From assembly GCA_903772945.1 (NCBI GenBank), contig CAICTM010000198.1, positions 1 to 64,000 on the forward strand: a DNA stretch of 64,000 nucleotides. The letters are read 5' to 3'. Source of the DNA: Seminavis robusta (lineage: Eukaryota > Bacillariophyta > Bacillariophyceae > Naviculales > Naviculaceae). The position numbers and the translations under genes were made by a program. Below are positions 22,232 to 31,908 of the stretch, one piece after another (the first letter of the stretch is position 1; every line of letters begins with the position of its first letter). The notes beneath the pieces were generated by a model that saw only the letters and a list, made by a program, of their open reading frames with translations, ran no database searches and was not told the DNA's origin.

Positions 22232-22665
22232 AAAAACGCTGATCTATCCTTTGTTGACGCAGCCAGAATAAGTTGCACGGATAAAACAAGAAAAAGTGGC
22301 GGGAATGAATGTGTTGGTGCGGACACCGAGTTGCCAATGTTGAAATTGTCAGGACGAGTTTTGGGTCGAAAATTACCAGAAGTGACCTTAGAAGTGCTCG
22401 GTGATGTCTCCTGATATATTTCCTTTGTATTCTATGAGCAAAAAGAATAATGAATAGCGGTTTCTTTTTGTGAAGTAACAGCTCGGTCTTGGCTACGTAG
22501 TCAAACAGGAACTATGAAGGTTTCCACGTTGTCAGGCTGGTTAGGACTCTCAAAATGGTGATTCTATGCACCTTCGCTCATGAATATGTAACCTTCCAGC
22601 GGTTTCGCCATGTCGGACTTCCCAAAAGCTTCATCTTGACACTGTCATCGTTGGCTGGCTAGGGG

Positions 22666-23130
22666 CTAGGCCTTCAATGTCTCAGGGCACGGGGGTGGGA
22701 ATTCAATATCTACATTCCCCAAGACCTCATGTATGCACGCTTCCAAGATGTCTGGTCCGACCACTGATTTCACCAAAGGTCGTAAAGTATCATTGTCAAA
22801 GCCCACGAAACAGGTAAAGCCTGGAGATTCCGCCCTTGATGCCGATTAGAAGACCCGGATGGGAATTGCCAATGAGAACAACTCGAAGTGGCCCATTGTA
22901 ATAGTAATAACACCAACAATCGCTTGATTTTCGCCCAGCCAATGGGAACCCTCGGTGTGGTCTCCGGTTGCAGAACGACGCACATTGGCAAGTCAAAGTT
23001 CACATTGAGCGAGCGAGAATTGGAAACCGTGCTTGTGCCAACGAAGCAAGGCGGCGAAAGCGTCCATCCCAAAGGATATGTTTTCGTATTGAAAGTGAGA
23101 CGATAGAAATGAAGCTCCAGCTCCAGCCAG
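22666..23130. pseudogene. Possible gene remnant, right arm
   Basis: Mirror copy of 16865-17330 with the same two-strand ambiguity. Here the alternative reading lies on the plus strand (22888-23106, ...GYVFVLKVRR then stop). The two arms appear identical over this block. No family recognised. Confidence 0.3.
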
Positions 23131-23478
23131 CTACCGTAGGTATTCAAGCCCAGAGCGCTCGTGGCTCGCCTCCGGTGCTGAGGCCGCCCAGGTTCCAACT
23201 ACCAGTTTTGCTTCGATCCCAGCTTAGGTAGCCTGCAGCTGAACCTAGTTTTCATTTTTGGCCACTCTCTGTGGCTACGGGGTCGGGGTCTAGCTAGAGT
23301 AACGCGATGCTCACAGCCTCAATGACTGAAGAGCCAAAAGGCGGACGAGTTGAAATACTAGACTAATTGCAAGGTTTGCTTCGTCACTGGTCACCGGATG
23401 GCCAATACTGTATTAAAGCAAGCTGGCGGTGGATGTAGAGATGTAGGCTAGCAGGCATAGAGTGCAACTGTAAGATGA

Positions 23479-23650
23479 CGGTGTCAAGCCAAGACGGAAG
23501 AGGGACTGATCAGCTTCAAGAAGCCCAAGCGGTTCATAGCGTTCAACGGCAAAGCCCACTACGTACCTCGAAAGAAGCTGCTTGGGTTTTACAAAATTCC
23601 AGAACCCTTCCCAACTCCGTGTCATCGAAAGGGCCCGAAATGGCGATTTA
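23479..23650 (+). pseudogene. Unidentified coding remnant, outer right arm
   Basis: The plus-strand frame from about 23479 gives FKKPKRFIAFNGKAHYVP followed by RKKLLGFYKIPEPFPTP, which has the look of a real basic protein, then runs into AT-rich repeat. The inverted position in the left arm (16340-16500) aligns but has diverged, with insertions that spoil the reading. Possibly an exon of a gene cut by the duplication. No start codon or family is evident. Confidence 0.3.
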
Positions 23651-23840
23651 CACCAAATTCTGATTTATACTTGTGTTTCGATTTTATATTTTTGTTTCGG
23701 TTTTATATTTCTATTAGGTTTCGATTTATATTTAGGTTTCGGCTTGATTTCACTAGTTATTTACCATAGTAATTTGGTTTCGGTTTTATATTTTGGTTTC
23801 GGTTTTATATTTAGGTTTGGAATTGATCAATTTAATTGGA
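23650..23840. repeat. AT-rich GGTTTCGGTTTTATATTT array, right arm
   Basis: About eight imperfect units of roughly 17-18 bp built on GGTTTCGGTTTTATATTT, just inside the outer edge of the arm; inverted counterpart of 16020-16290. Noncoding. Confidence 0.75.
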
Positions 23841-23900
23841 TTCTTAAAATCCTGATTTCGGGCCCTTTCATCTCCATGCTGGATTGGCTCACAGATTGCC

Positions 23901-25230
23901 AAACCTCCAAAGCAGAACCTCTTCTACCCACTGCCCAGCACCCACCCACCCAGCTACGGTTCTGATAAGGGTGGCACTCGAAGACTGACTAGCTAGCCAG
24001 CGTAGACTAGCTAGCTAGCTACGAGTGTGCTGGCTGTATGCATAGATTGGGGCTCCTTTGATGGTCAAAAATTTAATCATGAAGCCCGAGAGCGCACCCA
24101 TCCAGCTAGCTAGACTTTTTGCTTGCTTCATGTACATGTACTAGTATGTACCAGGTACCATATCCCCTCCTGCAAACCCTTGTTGTTGTTTCCTGCTAGA
24201 GTCTGGTTAGGCTCTGGCTCCAGATTCCAGGTTCCAGAGCTGTTTCTGCTCTGGAGTCTGGAGAAGCCTGCGAAACGAGAAGCACCTTTCATCATTTAAC
24301 CACTCAAACCACCACTGCAAGGTCTACTAATTCAATGAGTTCATATTCCCTATTGCTTTTAGGTCGTTAATTCCGCACTTTCATCTTTGTCACAGCGACC
24401 TCTAATGCCGCTTTTAGTGGAACTCACCCTACTAGGATTTAGTTGAACGAGCTAGTATTAATTAATACTGTAGAGACTTTTTCTAATTGGGCACTGGGGG
24501 AACACTGGACTTGCAAGCTTGCAAGACTACTATGGCTTATTAATAAAATAGTACTTTTTGTCACAGTGTACATGTACCAGTACAGGTAAACCAGTAGAAG
24601 CAGAATCGCGGATGGGATGCGCAACCTTGCTTTAGTGCTGCAGTGGACGCATTTACTTTTAGGCCATTGTGCCCTCCTTTCCAATTTGGGAGTTAAAGGT
24701 GCTGCACTATGAGGGCGCAAGTGCGCAAGTAAGTACTCATAGTTGACGTTGTACTTAAGATTGCTAGGTCTTTGTGTCCTAACTCACCTGTTTCAGTGGG
24801 GAAAATGATAATGGAGACTTGCATAAATGATTTGGCCATTACGAATGCTGTATTCACAATTCTATGAACTCGAGAAGCCATCTTAACTATTTAGGCCTTT
24901 GCGTTTATTTCGTAATTAACAAATAATTTGATATCGACGAGATTACAGCACACTGACGATCGTAGAAAAGGTCACTGAAACGCACCAATCCGTTCAAGGA
25001 TTCAAGAGGGAAGTTCCACTTATTCCCAACGACGAAGCAAACAAGCATCCACCAACATCACGAAGGGTCTCCCATCTCCGAACCTGCATCGGTTGGTGAA
25101 GTTTACTCCTCCTCCCACTTGCTCACAAGTTAACTCACAAAACCCAAAACAACTTGACCAGGTTGCACAGCATCAAACCACTTGAAAAACAGGAACATCA
25201 CACAAAAAGTTAAAGTTTGCATCAACAACC
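23901..25230. other. Intergenic spacer
   Basis: I see no gene. It contains CTAGCTAGCTAGCT runs near 24010 and 24105, a GTACATGTAC palindrome near 24132, and just before 25231 an A/C-rich leader that is probably the 5' UTR of the next gene. Confidence 0.6.
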
Positions 25231-26025
25231 ATGGCTGCCATTATCACCCACCAAACAGCTCTTGATTTCAATATCAAGGCAGTGGCTTATCTTGCTCAGG
25301 GGGATCATCGAGGTTGCACCACCGAACTTGAGAATGCGCTCAAGGCGTATCGAACATCCCTTCAAATCGCGGATCGCAGGTTGGAAGCAGATGCCATGGA
25401 GATGGCAAATGAAGATGACGAGCGTCGAACTTCGATTCGACTGCAGACGTTTGCCCTTCCCGACAGCCTCACAGCATCTTTGGAAGATGGAAGTACCAGG
25501 AAAGCATCATCCCAGTTTGCATGTGGCAACGTGCTGACCGTCTTTCAGAAAGCGTTTGTCGCGGTCAGGGACGACGAGTTTGACGACGAGTTTGACTTTG
25601 ACGATGACGACGAAGATGATGAGCCTCATCATCCAGAGCACATTGTCCCTTCCACCATTCTCTACAACATGGGCCTCTCCTTTCACTTGGACGCCATTCG
25701 CCACGGCTCCAGCGTGGGAATGGTCCGAGCATATGAGTTCTACCGACACTCCATGGCCATGCTGGAGAATCGAAGGGAAGCGATTGACCCCACTCGTGTT
25801 CGAGCTCTCTTGGCAGCACTCGCCTGCAACATGGCTCATATCAGCGCATCGTTCTACCATCAATCGAACACCAGCAAGTCCATGGCCCTCTTGCGAAATC
25901 TCGTCATGAACGGGGTTGACGACGACGACGAGGATGATCTGCAAGACGACGAATTGGATACGTTCACCATGAACTGGATCTTCTACTCAGAGTACCACCA
26001 CGCTGCACTGGCGGCAGCGGCATAG
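25231..26025 (+). CDS. TPR-like hypothetical protein
   Basis: A 264-aa intronless protein; the ATG at 25231 lies in a good context (ACCATGG). The N-terminal helix pair (residues 9-50, ALDFNIKAVAYLAQGD... then ELENALKAYRTSL) and the later ILYNMGLSFHLDAIRHG / AYEFYRHSMAMLENR segment (about 143-180) fit degenerate tetratricopeptide helices. Two strongly acidic runs lie at about residues 112-132 and 230-243. There is no signal peptide or membrane segment. Many diatom genomes encode such single-exon TPR-like proteins of unknown role; protein binding is inferred from the fold only. Confidence 0.75.
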   Translation: MAAIITHQTALDFNIKAVAYLAQGDHRGCTTELENALKAYRTSLQIADRRLEADAMEMANEDDERRTSIRLQTFALPDSLTASLEDGSTRKASSQFACGNVLTVFQKAFVAVRDDEFDDEFDFDDDDEDDEPHHPEHIVPSTILYNMGLSFHLDAIRHGSSVGMVRAYEFYRHSMAMLENRREAIDPTRVRALLAALACNMAHISASFYHQSNTSKSMALLRNLVMNGVDDDDEDDLQDDELDTFTMNWIFYSEYHHAALAAAA

Positions 26026-27455
26026 TTGGGTTCCTAATGCTGCCGGTAGTCTACTTCCCTTTCTGGAATGCTTTCCCTCCTTCCTTTCAACCGCTCCAGT
26101 TGCCGATCTATCCCTCCTTCTCTTCCTCCTTCCTAGTGCTGGACATCCACTTATAGTTCTACATTTTGCATTACATTACATAGCATTACATCTACTTTTA
26201 GTACTCCTCTCCCGTCACTCTTCTCTCGTAGCTGCATTGGCTGCACCACTGATCATACACGGATACTTCGTGGTAGAAACCAGTAGCTGCCTTCTTCCTG
26301 CTTCTTACCAGTTGAGAGAAGCCACCGAGCCAACAGCGAGTCCAAGAACCCAGAACAACCCCAATGCTACCTAAGGTAGGCTAGCTGGATAGGTGGATAA
26401 GCAGTTTAGGAGTCCAAACAAGCTATACCGCGCGAAAGTCAAATTAGAGGCCGAAATGAGATCTCGGAACAGAGCGCAGAAGGGCAAATAGCCCGCTTTG
26501 AACTTTCGGAACGGCCTTGCCAGCTATGATCCGAATACAATGGTAGCTACCGGCACGGCCACTACTCAGAGTAGCAGAGTAGCTAGCTTAGCTAGCTAGC
26601 TAGAGTAGTCTACCTACCAGTTGTGTTCTTTTTGTTTGGCTGGGTGCTGGGTGGAGCTCTCACCATGGCATCCGAGTGGTATTTAAATAGATTTATGCAA
26701 GCTTCGGACTGAGTATGCCCGGAGTGGCAATCACTGATTGAAGGCTTCTTGTTGCCTTCTGACTATGAACCGACTGACCCACTAGCCAAAGTAAGTACCA
26801 TTATTGAGTAGCTAGCAGCCCAGCATGGAGAGGAGGAGGCTTCTCACTAGACTACTTTGCCGGAATGATTCGCTGATGCTCGGCTTGATCCTATAACTTC
26901 CAATTCCTTGGTGGGGCAGGGCTATGATCTACCAATTCGGTGAGGCAGGAGATCAGGAGATGCCTCCAATGCTCCAGTCAACTCCCTGAACCACTGGCCA
27001 AAGCTGCCTGATGCGTCAAAGCAGACAAATCCTGCTGGCCATATTATTGCCATTGAGGTAAGAAGAATGCTCGATTCTACTACTAGCTAGGCATGTGGGG
27101 CCATTCTAGATTGAATCAAATCAATCATTCCCATTGTCTTATCTGCGGCAAACGTTTCGGACGTCTTCGCCATTGGCGCCTCATAAAACACCAAAAAAAT
27201 TTGCTTCAAGGTGGAGCGAGGCCTTGAGGCTTGAATGGAAAAGGACGGTGAGCTTTGAGTGGCCAAGACTGAGTAAGTCGCGAGTGGTGTCAGAATCCGT
27301 TCTATTCTATCGGTTTCATTCGAATATTCAATCAAAGCCAGCAGCCTTTGACAGCCTTGATGGCTTTTCGTCTCGTCCATTCATTCTCCTCCACTCTCAA
27401 AACTCCCACAACCCATTCTTGAACGCCTGAACAAAGAGCAAAGTAAGTGACGACC
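26026..27455. other. Intergenic spacer
   Basis: No gene is supported. It includes an early C/T-rich stretch (probable 3' UTR), a CATTACATTACATAGCATT simple repeat near 26170, a CTAGCTAGCTAG run near 26590, and the 5' region of the RRM gene. Open frames at 27087-27430 overlap on both strands and look spurious. Confidence 0.6.
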
Positions 27456-28718
27456 ATGGCCAAGAAAAAGTCTGCAGCCCAGGTTCGACGGCTGAAGGCC
27501 CGTGCCGAGAAACGAGGCGAGGAGTACGTTGCCCCGGAAGTCGACAGTAAAGCGTCCTCGGCCGAGCAAGATGAATCGACGAAAACTACTTCCAAAGACA
27601 CCACTACCGAGTCCACAACCAAAAAGACCAAGACAGATTCGAAACGAATTACAGCAGCCCGCAAGCTCAAGAAGGAGTTGTTGGAAATCCAGAACCAGGA
27701 AGATTTACGCGCCAAAGAACGTCGTTCTCTAAAGCGCAAAGCCGAAGCGATTGCTGCGGAAGAAGTTGGATGTTCGGTGGAAGAAATGCAGCAGTGGTAC
27801 CAAGACAATCAACATCTTTTAGAAGAAAAAACAGAAAAAGGAGACAAAAAAGGTGCTAGTAGTAGTCACAAGAAGACGCCTTATATTGTCTTTGTGGGAC
27901 AATTGGCGTTTACGACAACAGCACAAGCTCTGCTGGCACACATTCGCACCGAACTGGCCGAGAGCGGATTATTCGCGAAAGATGCCGTCTCGGAAGAAAC
28001 GGTGAAAGTCCGCTTGCTGACCGACCCTAAAACGAAAAAATCCCGTGGCATGGCATTTGTGGAACTGGCCGATCCCGAGATCATGTACGCCTGTTTGCGG
28101 CTGCACCATACGCTCTTGGATGGTCGACGACTCAATGTGGAACGTTCGGCCGGCGGTCGCAAGAAAGAAACACGAGATGCCAAAATCAAACAATATCGAC
28201 AGGAACAAGAAGACTACCTCTCCAATGTCGTTGACACCATCATGGCGGAATTCTTCAAGTCGGGAGAACTCAAACAAGGAGAACTCGACGAGGGGGCCAT
28301 TGCCATGTGCAAACGGTACAGTGCCGGAATGGTCGAAACAGCCATCAAACAATACATTGAAAACAATGGTTCTACCATGGACAATACCAGTGCCTACTTT
28401 TCCTATCTATTGGCAAAATTGGCTTCGGAGGGAATCGATAATAACAAAGATCAGCAGGGCAGCAGCAATAATCATAAGAGAGGAGACAGACCACCAGACA
28501 GCAGCAAGCCATCATCGAACAACAAACGACCAAAGACAGATTTCAACAAAAACAAACAATCCACAACCATTGCATCCCGGTCCGCTCTGCCTCAAGTGGA
28601 CTTTGGAATAAGTGAGAAGAAGAGTGACAGCCACAAGAAACCCAATCTTTCCGACATGTTTCCATCTCTCGCATCCCGTGGTGGTGGAAGACGGGGGAGG
28701 GGGAGAGGCTACATGTAG
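27456..28718 (+). CDS. RRM-domain protein with RG-rich tail
   Basis: A 420-aa protein starting at the ATG at 27456 (ACCATGG context). The N-terminal 140 residues are Lys/Glu-rich and probably helical, with AARKLKKELLEIQNQEDLR. One RRM spans about 142-231, with RNP2 YIVFVGQL (143-150) and RNP1 KSRGMAFVEL (195-204). A helical region follows, then a low-complexity Asn/Lys-rich tail and a closing RGGGRRGRGRGYM motif. Layout and charge resemble small nucleolar RRM proteins such as yeast Nop6, so a ribosome-biogenesis role is likely but inferred. It converges on the ISXO2-like gene, whose stop is only 103 bp away. Confidence 0.85.
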   Translation: MAKKKSAAQVRRLKARAEKRGEEYVAPEVDSKASSAEQDESTKTTSKDTTTESTTKKTKTDSKRITAARKLKKELLEIQNQEDLRAKERRSLKRKAEAIAAEEVGCSVEEMQQWYQDNQHLLEEKTEKGDKKGASSSHKKTPYIVFVGQLAFTTTAQALLAHIRTELAESGLFAKDAVSEETVKVRLLTDPKTKKSRGMAFVELADPEIMYACLRLHHTLLDGRRLNVERSAGGRKKETRDAKIKQYRQEQEDYLSNVVDTIMAEFFKSGELKQGELDEGAIAMCKRYSAGMVETAIKQYIENNGSTMDNTSAYFSYLLAKLASEGIDNNKDQQGSSNNHKRGDRPPDSSKPSSNNKRPKTDFNKNKQSTTIASRSALPQVDFGISEKKSDSHKKPNLSDMFPSLASRGGGRRGRGRGYM

Positions 28719-28821
28719 ATAGATGGCTGCACAGGAACGATTATTGCAGAAAATCAATGAATCGGAATTGTATCATTTACATGATGTAACTCTGGCTACG
28801 CATGACGAAAGTCTATTTATT

Positions 28822-30321
28822 TCATCGCCTTCCACCATCAAAGAGTATTGGTCTGTCAATCGCCCCTGTCGCCAAAATTTCACCAAAGACCTCCGACGCA
28901 ACGGCCTCCATCATACCAGTGCGTTCCTCACCATCTGATTCCTCTCCCTCGGACGACTCCTCTTGGGGAGTAAATTGATGGTCTCCAAAGTTGATAAATT
29001 CATCGTCATTGCCATTGTCTTGTAATGCATCATATACCAAGTCATCGTCAAAGTTCACCGAGTCATTATCATCTTTGTTGTTGTTGCGTTTTGGTTGTTC
29101 CTTTACTGCCTGCAGCTGCTCCAGTTCCTTTTTGGTCAGCCGAATCTTTGCCAGCCCTTCCAGTAGCGCCTCCCATATTCTGTTAGCATTTTTCCTTTTC
29201 CACATAAAGACAAACAGATACTCCTGTAGATCCGTTCCGCCAACTGGGTGTACCGGAATGGCTCGTTGTCCCACGTCATCTCCCACAAACTTGTACTTTT
29301 GGCGCAACACTTTCGTGTCATAGCCCAATCGTTCCAAGCGAATGTGTCCCTTCCAAATGTTGGTGTGTATTGTGGATCCTGGATGCACATATTCCCGAAT
29401 GGCATTCTCAAGCGACTGTCTCGTTCGGTCCATTACCAGCAGCACCATTTTTCGTTCCGGTGTCCGCTCTACCATTCCCAACACCCACTTATTTGCCGTG
29501 TCTTTTCGTTTGTCGTATTTTCGATCGGCCATTTCCACAATTTTGCCATGTCCTCCAATGCGGTTATTGTTGTCGTGAGGTTGGTGGACCACCATTTCTT
29601 GCACCAGGTGACGAATGGTATGCATCCATGTCGATGCCGTTTTGTGGCCCCATCCCGTTTGCTGACACACTTGGAGGAGCGTGGCATTCGTACACCAGAG
29701 ATACAGTAGTAACACTACTTCGGTAATGGGAGTTCGGGTACAACCCGCGAGAAAGGTTCCTTTGAAAAAACTACTGGCATGTTCTTGTCCTGGTTTCCAT
29801 TGCCATTTACACTCTGGACATGTCACGCCAGTGTCTCCCAAGGGTGTTTGGAACGTGTCCAAATGCTGGTTAGGACAACTCTCGCAACAAGTGGGTTGTT
29901 TGTAGAGACAATTGACTTTTCGGCATCGAAATTGTTTTCGGACCCAATCCACCTGTGCAGTCTGATGGCAGCGCATGCACTGGGGTGGCATGTCGATCAC
30001 GCCTTTGTGGTGTAGAAATTCAATGGCCTTGGTTTCATCACTCATATACGGCAGAATCTCGAGCAAGGACGGAATTCCCTCTATTTTGTCTCGTAAATCT
30101 CGACTCTTTTTTTCCGATTTCTTTTGCTTTTTCCGTGGCGGTTTTTGGCCCATGTTGGTTGTTGTGGTTGTTGTTGCATTGGAGGACCCCTGTTTGGTTT
30201 TGGTCTTGTCATTGTTAGTTGCTTTGTCTCCAGTGTTGTTGTTGTAAACTCGATTCGGATTCAACTGTCGCATTAGCTTCTTGGCGAACGCTCGAGCCTT
30301 TCTTTTTTCTCCTCCTGGCAT
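28822..30321 (-). CDS. ISXO2-like transposase-derived protein, catalytic triad lost
   Basis: A 499-aa intact frame; the ATG at 30321 (AACATGC) gives a basic N-terminus. Upstream ATG 30492 would add 57 residues. A zinc-ribbon-like part (about 114-172: CMRC, CRKVNC, CCESC, CPEC) is followed by the ISXO2 fold at about 260-390, recognisable from GKIVEMADRKYDKRK, KWVLGMVERTPERK, YVHPGSTIHTNIWKGH and YLFVFMWKRKN. In active members the core reads VEIDE, YTDEW and HTNxIE. Here these are VEMAD, HTNIW, and the third block is absent. The C-terminus (about 410-499) is very acidic. No terminal inverted repeats are seen and host genes lie close on both sides. This suggests a domesticated DNA-binding protein rather than a live element; a recently silenced copy is the alternative. 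Confidence 0.8.
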   Translation of the reverse strand: MPGGEKRKARAFAKKLMRQLNPNRVYNNNTGDKATNNDKTKTKQGSSNATTTTTTNMGQKPPRKKQKKSEKKSRDLRDKIEGIPSLLEILPYMSDETKAIEFLHHKGVIDMPPQCMRCHQTAQVDWVRKQFRCRKVNCLYKQPTCCESCPNQHLDTFQTPLGDTGVTCPECKWQWKPGQEHASSFFKGTFLAGCTRTPITEVVLLLYLWCTNATLLQVCQQTGWGHKTASTWMHTIRHLVQEMVVHQPHDNNNRIGGHGKIVEMADRKYDKRKDTANKWVLGMVERTPERKMVLLVMDRTRQSLENAIREYVHPGSTIHTNIWKGHIRLERLGYDTKVLRQKYKFVGDDVGQRAIPVHPVGGTDLQEYLFVFMWKRKNANRIWEALLEGLAKIRLTKKELEQLQAVKEQPKRNNNKDDNDSVNFDDDLVYDALQDNGNDDEFINFGDHQFTPQEESSEGEESDGEERTGMMEAVASEVFGEILATGAIDRPILFDGGRR

Positions 30322-30705
30322 GTTAAAGTGTTGCCATTCAAAAGTAGTAAAAGAACTAAAGGCTGACAAGTTACAGTACTCGCCATGGACACACCGGCAG
30401 CTTTTTGGCCATTGCGGATGGCAGTGGGCCTCTCCCAATTCAAATTGAATAACAATATTATTGCTATTTGAAATCGTGACACAAAAAGACATGAATGAGT
30501 CAGTGGCAAATCCAACGTCATCGGCTGTCAAAAGCGAAGATATCTTCCGCCACAGTGACAATCGATGCCTTGTGTCGATCAACAGCACTACAACACGCCA
30601 TTGAGAACGAGTCAGTCAGAATCCAAAACAAGCCTTGCCCCGATATCATTGCTTCGCATTTAGTTTTCTGCCATTGACTTACAACCTTACAAACAAAATT
30701 TCACA

Positions 30706-31228
30706 ATGATGCCCCGATCGCTTTTCTCTCTTGCCCTTTTGAGCCTCCTCTCTGGAACCTCTGGTTTCTCGGTTGTGACCACAGACAATAACCGTCAGTC
30801 TACTTCCCTGAACATGGTGGACCGTAAGTGGATGGTGTTCTTGTTTCCTCTGTCTCCCGCTGATGTTTGCTTGACTGACCAATACGATTTTTCTGTTTCA
30901 CTTTGGACTGTATTTTATAGAAAATGTCCTCATGGGTGCCGGGGTGGCGTTTGCCGGATTGTCGGTAGGGATCGGAATGGTGGCATTCACAGAGAATCAA
31001 GGCGAACGCGCACGAGAACGTGGAGGAGGTTTGTCCGATGACATGAGTACTCGAATAGCTGGAAGTCTCTTGGAGGACGTAGAAGTGAGCTCTGTCTCTG
31101 ATGTCGCATCGTTGGCCAGTCAATTGGAATCTGCCTTGAAAGAAACCGGTGCCGCGGATACAGCCGACATGGAACTCAGCGAAGCAGACAAGAAACGTAT
31201 TGCCGAAGAAGCGGATGATGGATGGTAA
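30706..31228 (+). CDS. Small secretory/plastid membrane protein, two exons
   Basis: Exons 30706-30823 and 30921-31228 join through a 97-bp GT-AG intron (GTAAGT...TTATAG) to give 141 aa; the phase closes. The N-terminus is a signal peptide (MMPRSLFSLALLSLLSGTSG) followed by Phe, as in diatom plastid precursors. After a short Ser/Thr-rich stretch comes a membrane segment (LMGAGVAFAGLSVGIGMVAF). The C-terminal 75 residues are soluble, acidic and helical, ending EEADDGW. No family recognised. Plastid membrane location is inferred. The start lies about 385 bp from the divergent ISXO2-like gene. Confidence 0.75.
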
Positions 31229-31908
31229 AAGATGCGTTATCACAAAAATTGGAATGGAATCAACGAAACCGAAAAAGAGCAATCGACAGACAATCAGCTG
31301 TGGTTCTAGATTTTTGGTTGTTTCCTGCACCTTTAGAGTTCTCTTGAATTTCACATCATCATCAACAACAACAATCACAACATACATTTGACTGCAAAAC
31401 CTGAAAACGATAGGGGCAAATCAACTATAGCTAGAACAGCCGAAATTACCTTTTGTAACAGCAAATTACGACATCTTCCACCAATATTGGTGATTGTTTC
31501 TTGAATGACTTCGCTTGTACCTCAGCAAACAGCCCTTTGATGGCTATTAGATATATGTTCATACCACCGAGTGAGCATCTCGTGGATGATCCCTGTTAGC
31601 CATGTTTGGTCATTTTCCCGGTGTGTTTTGAGGTCACAGTCTTGGTCCTGTTGGCGTGCCCACTGTTTTGATAGCCTTTCTTCGAGCAGTCGTTCCCATC
31701 CAATAACTGCTTGTGCGTTCGCATGTCGGCAATGCTGTCATCACATTCGATTGAGGCTGTGCCTTGGGGTTGTAGCAGGGGGTCTGTGTTTTGTTTGTCG
31801 GTGAATTTTTTATGTCCGCCCGATCTCACAATGTCATACTAATGGGGAAGGTGGAGTGCGTCTAGGCTAGCTGTTGCGGTCACGAGTGGAAATATTGAGT
31901 GTGTTACT
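31229..31908. other. Intergenic spacer between convergent genes
   Basis: Holds the 3' regions of the flanking genes. Open frames near 31571-31829 overlap on both strands and show no motif. Nothing else seen. Confidence 0.6.

Larger units (their letters stand above)
21385..23900. repeat. Right arm of inverted duplication 2
   Basis: Inverted counterpart of 15990-18695. The near-identical core covers about 21560-23430. The inner end (21385-21560) still aligns through words such as GTGCAATAATCCAC and GTGAAAGCATTT but with many changes. The outer end stops sharply at CTCACAGATTGCC (23900). Confidence 0.92.

Noticed and set aside
25507-25944. Minus-strand frame opposite the TPR-like gene
   Set aside because: It is the shadow of the plus-strand coding frame, long only because of the acidic codon runs.
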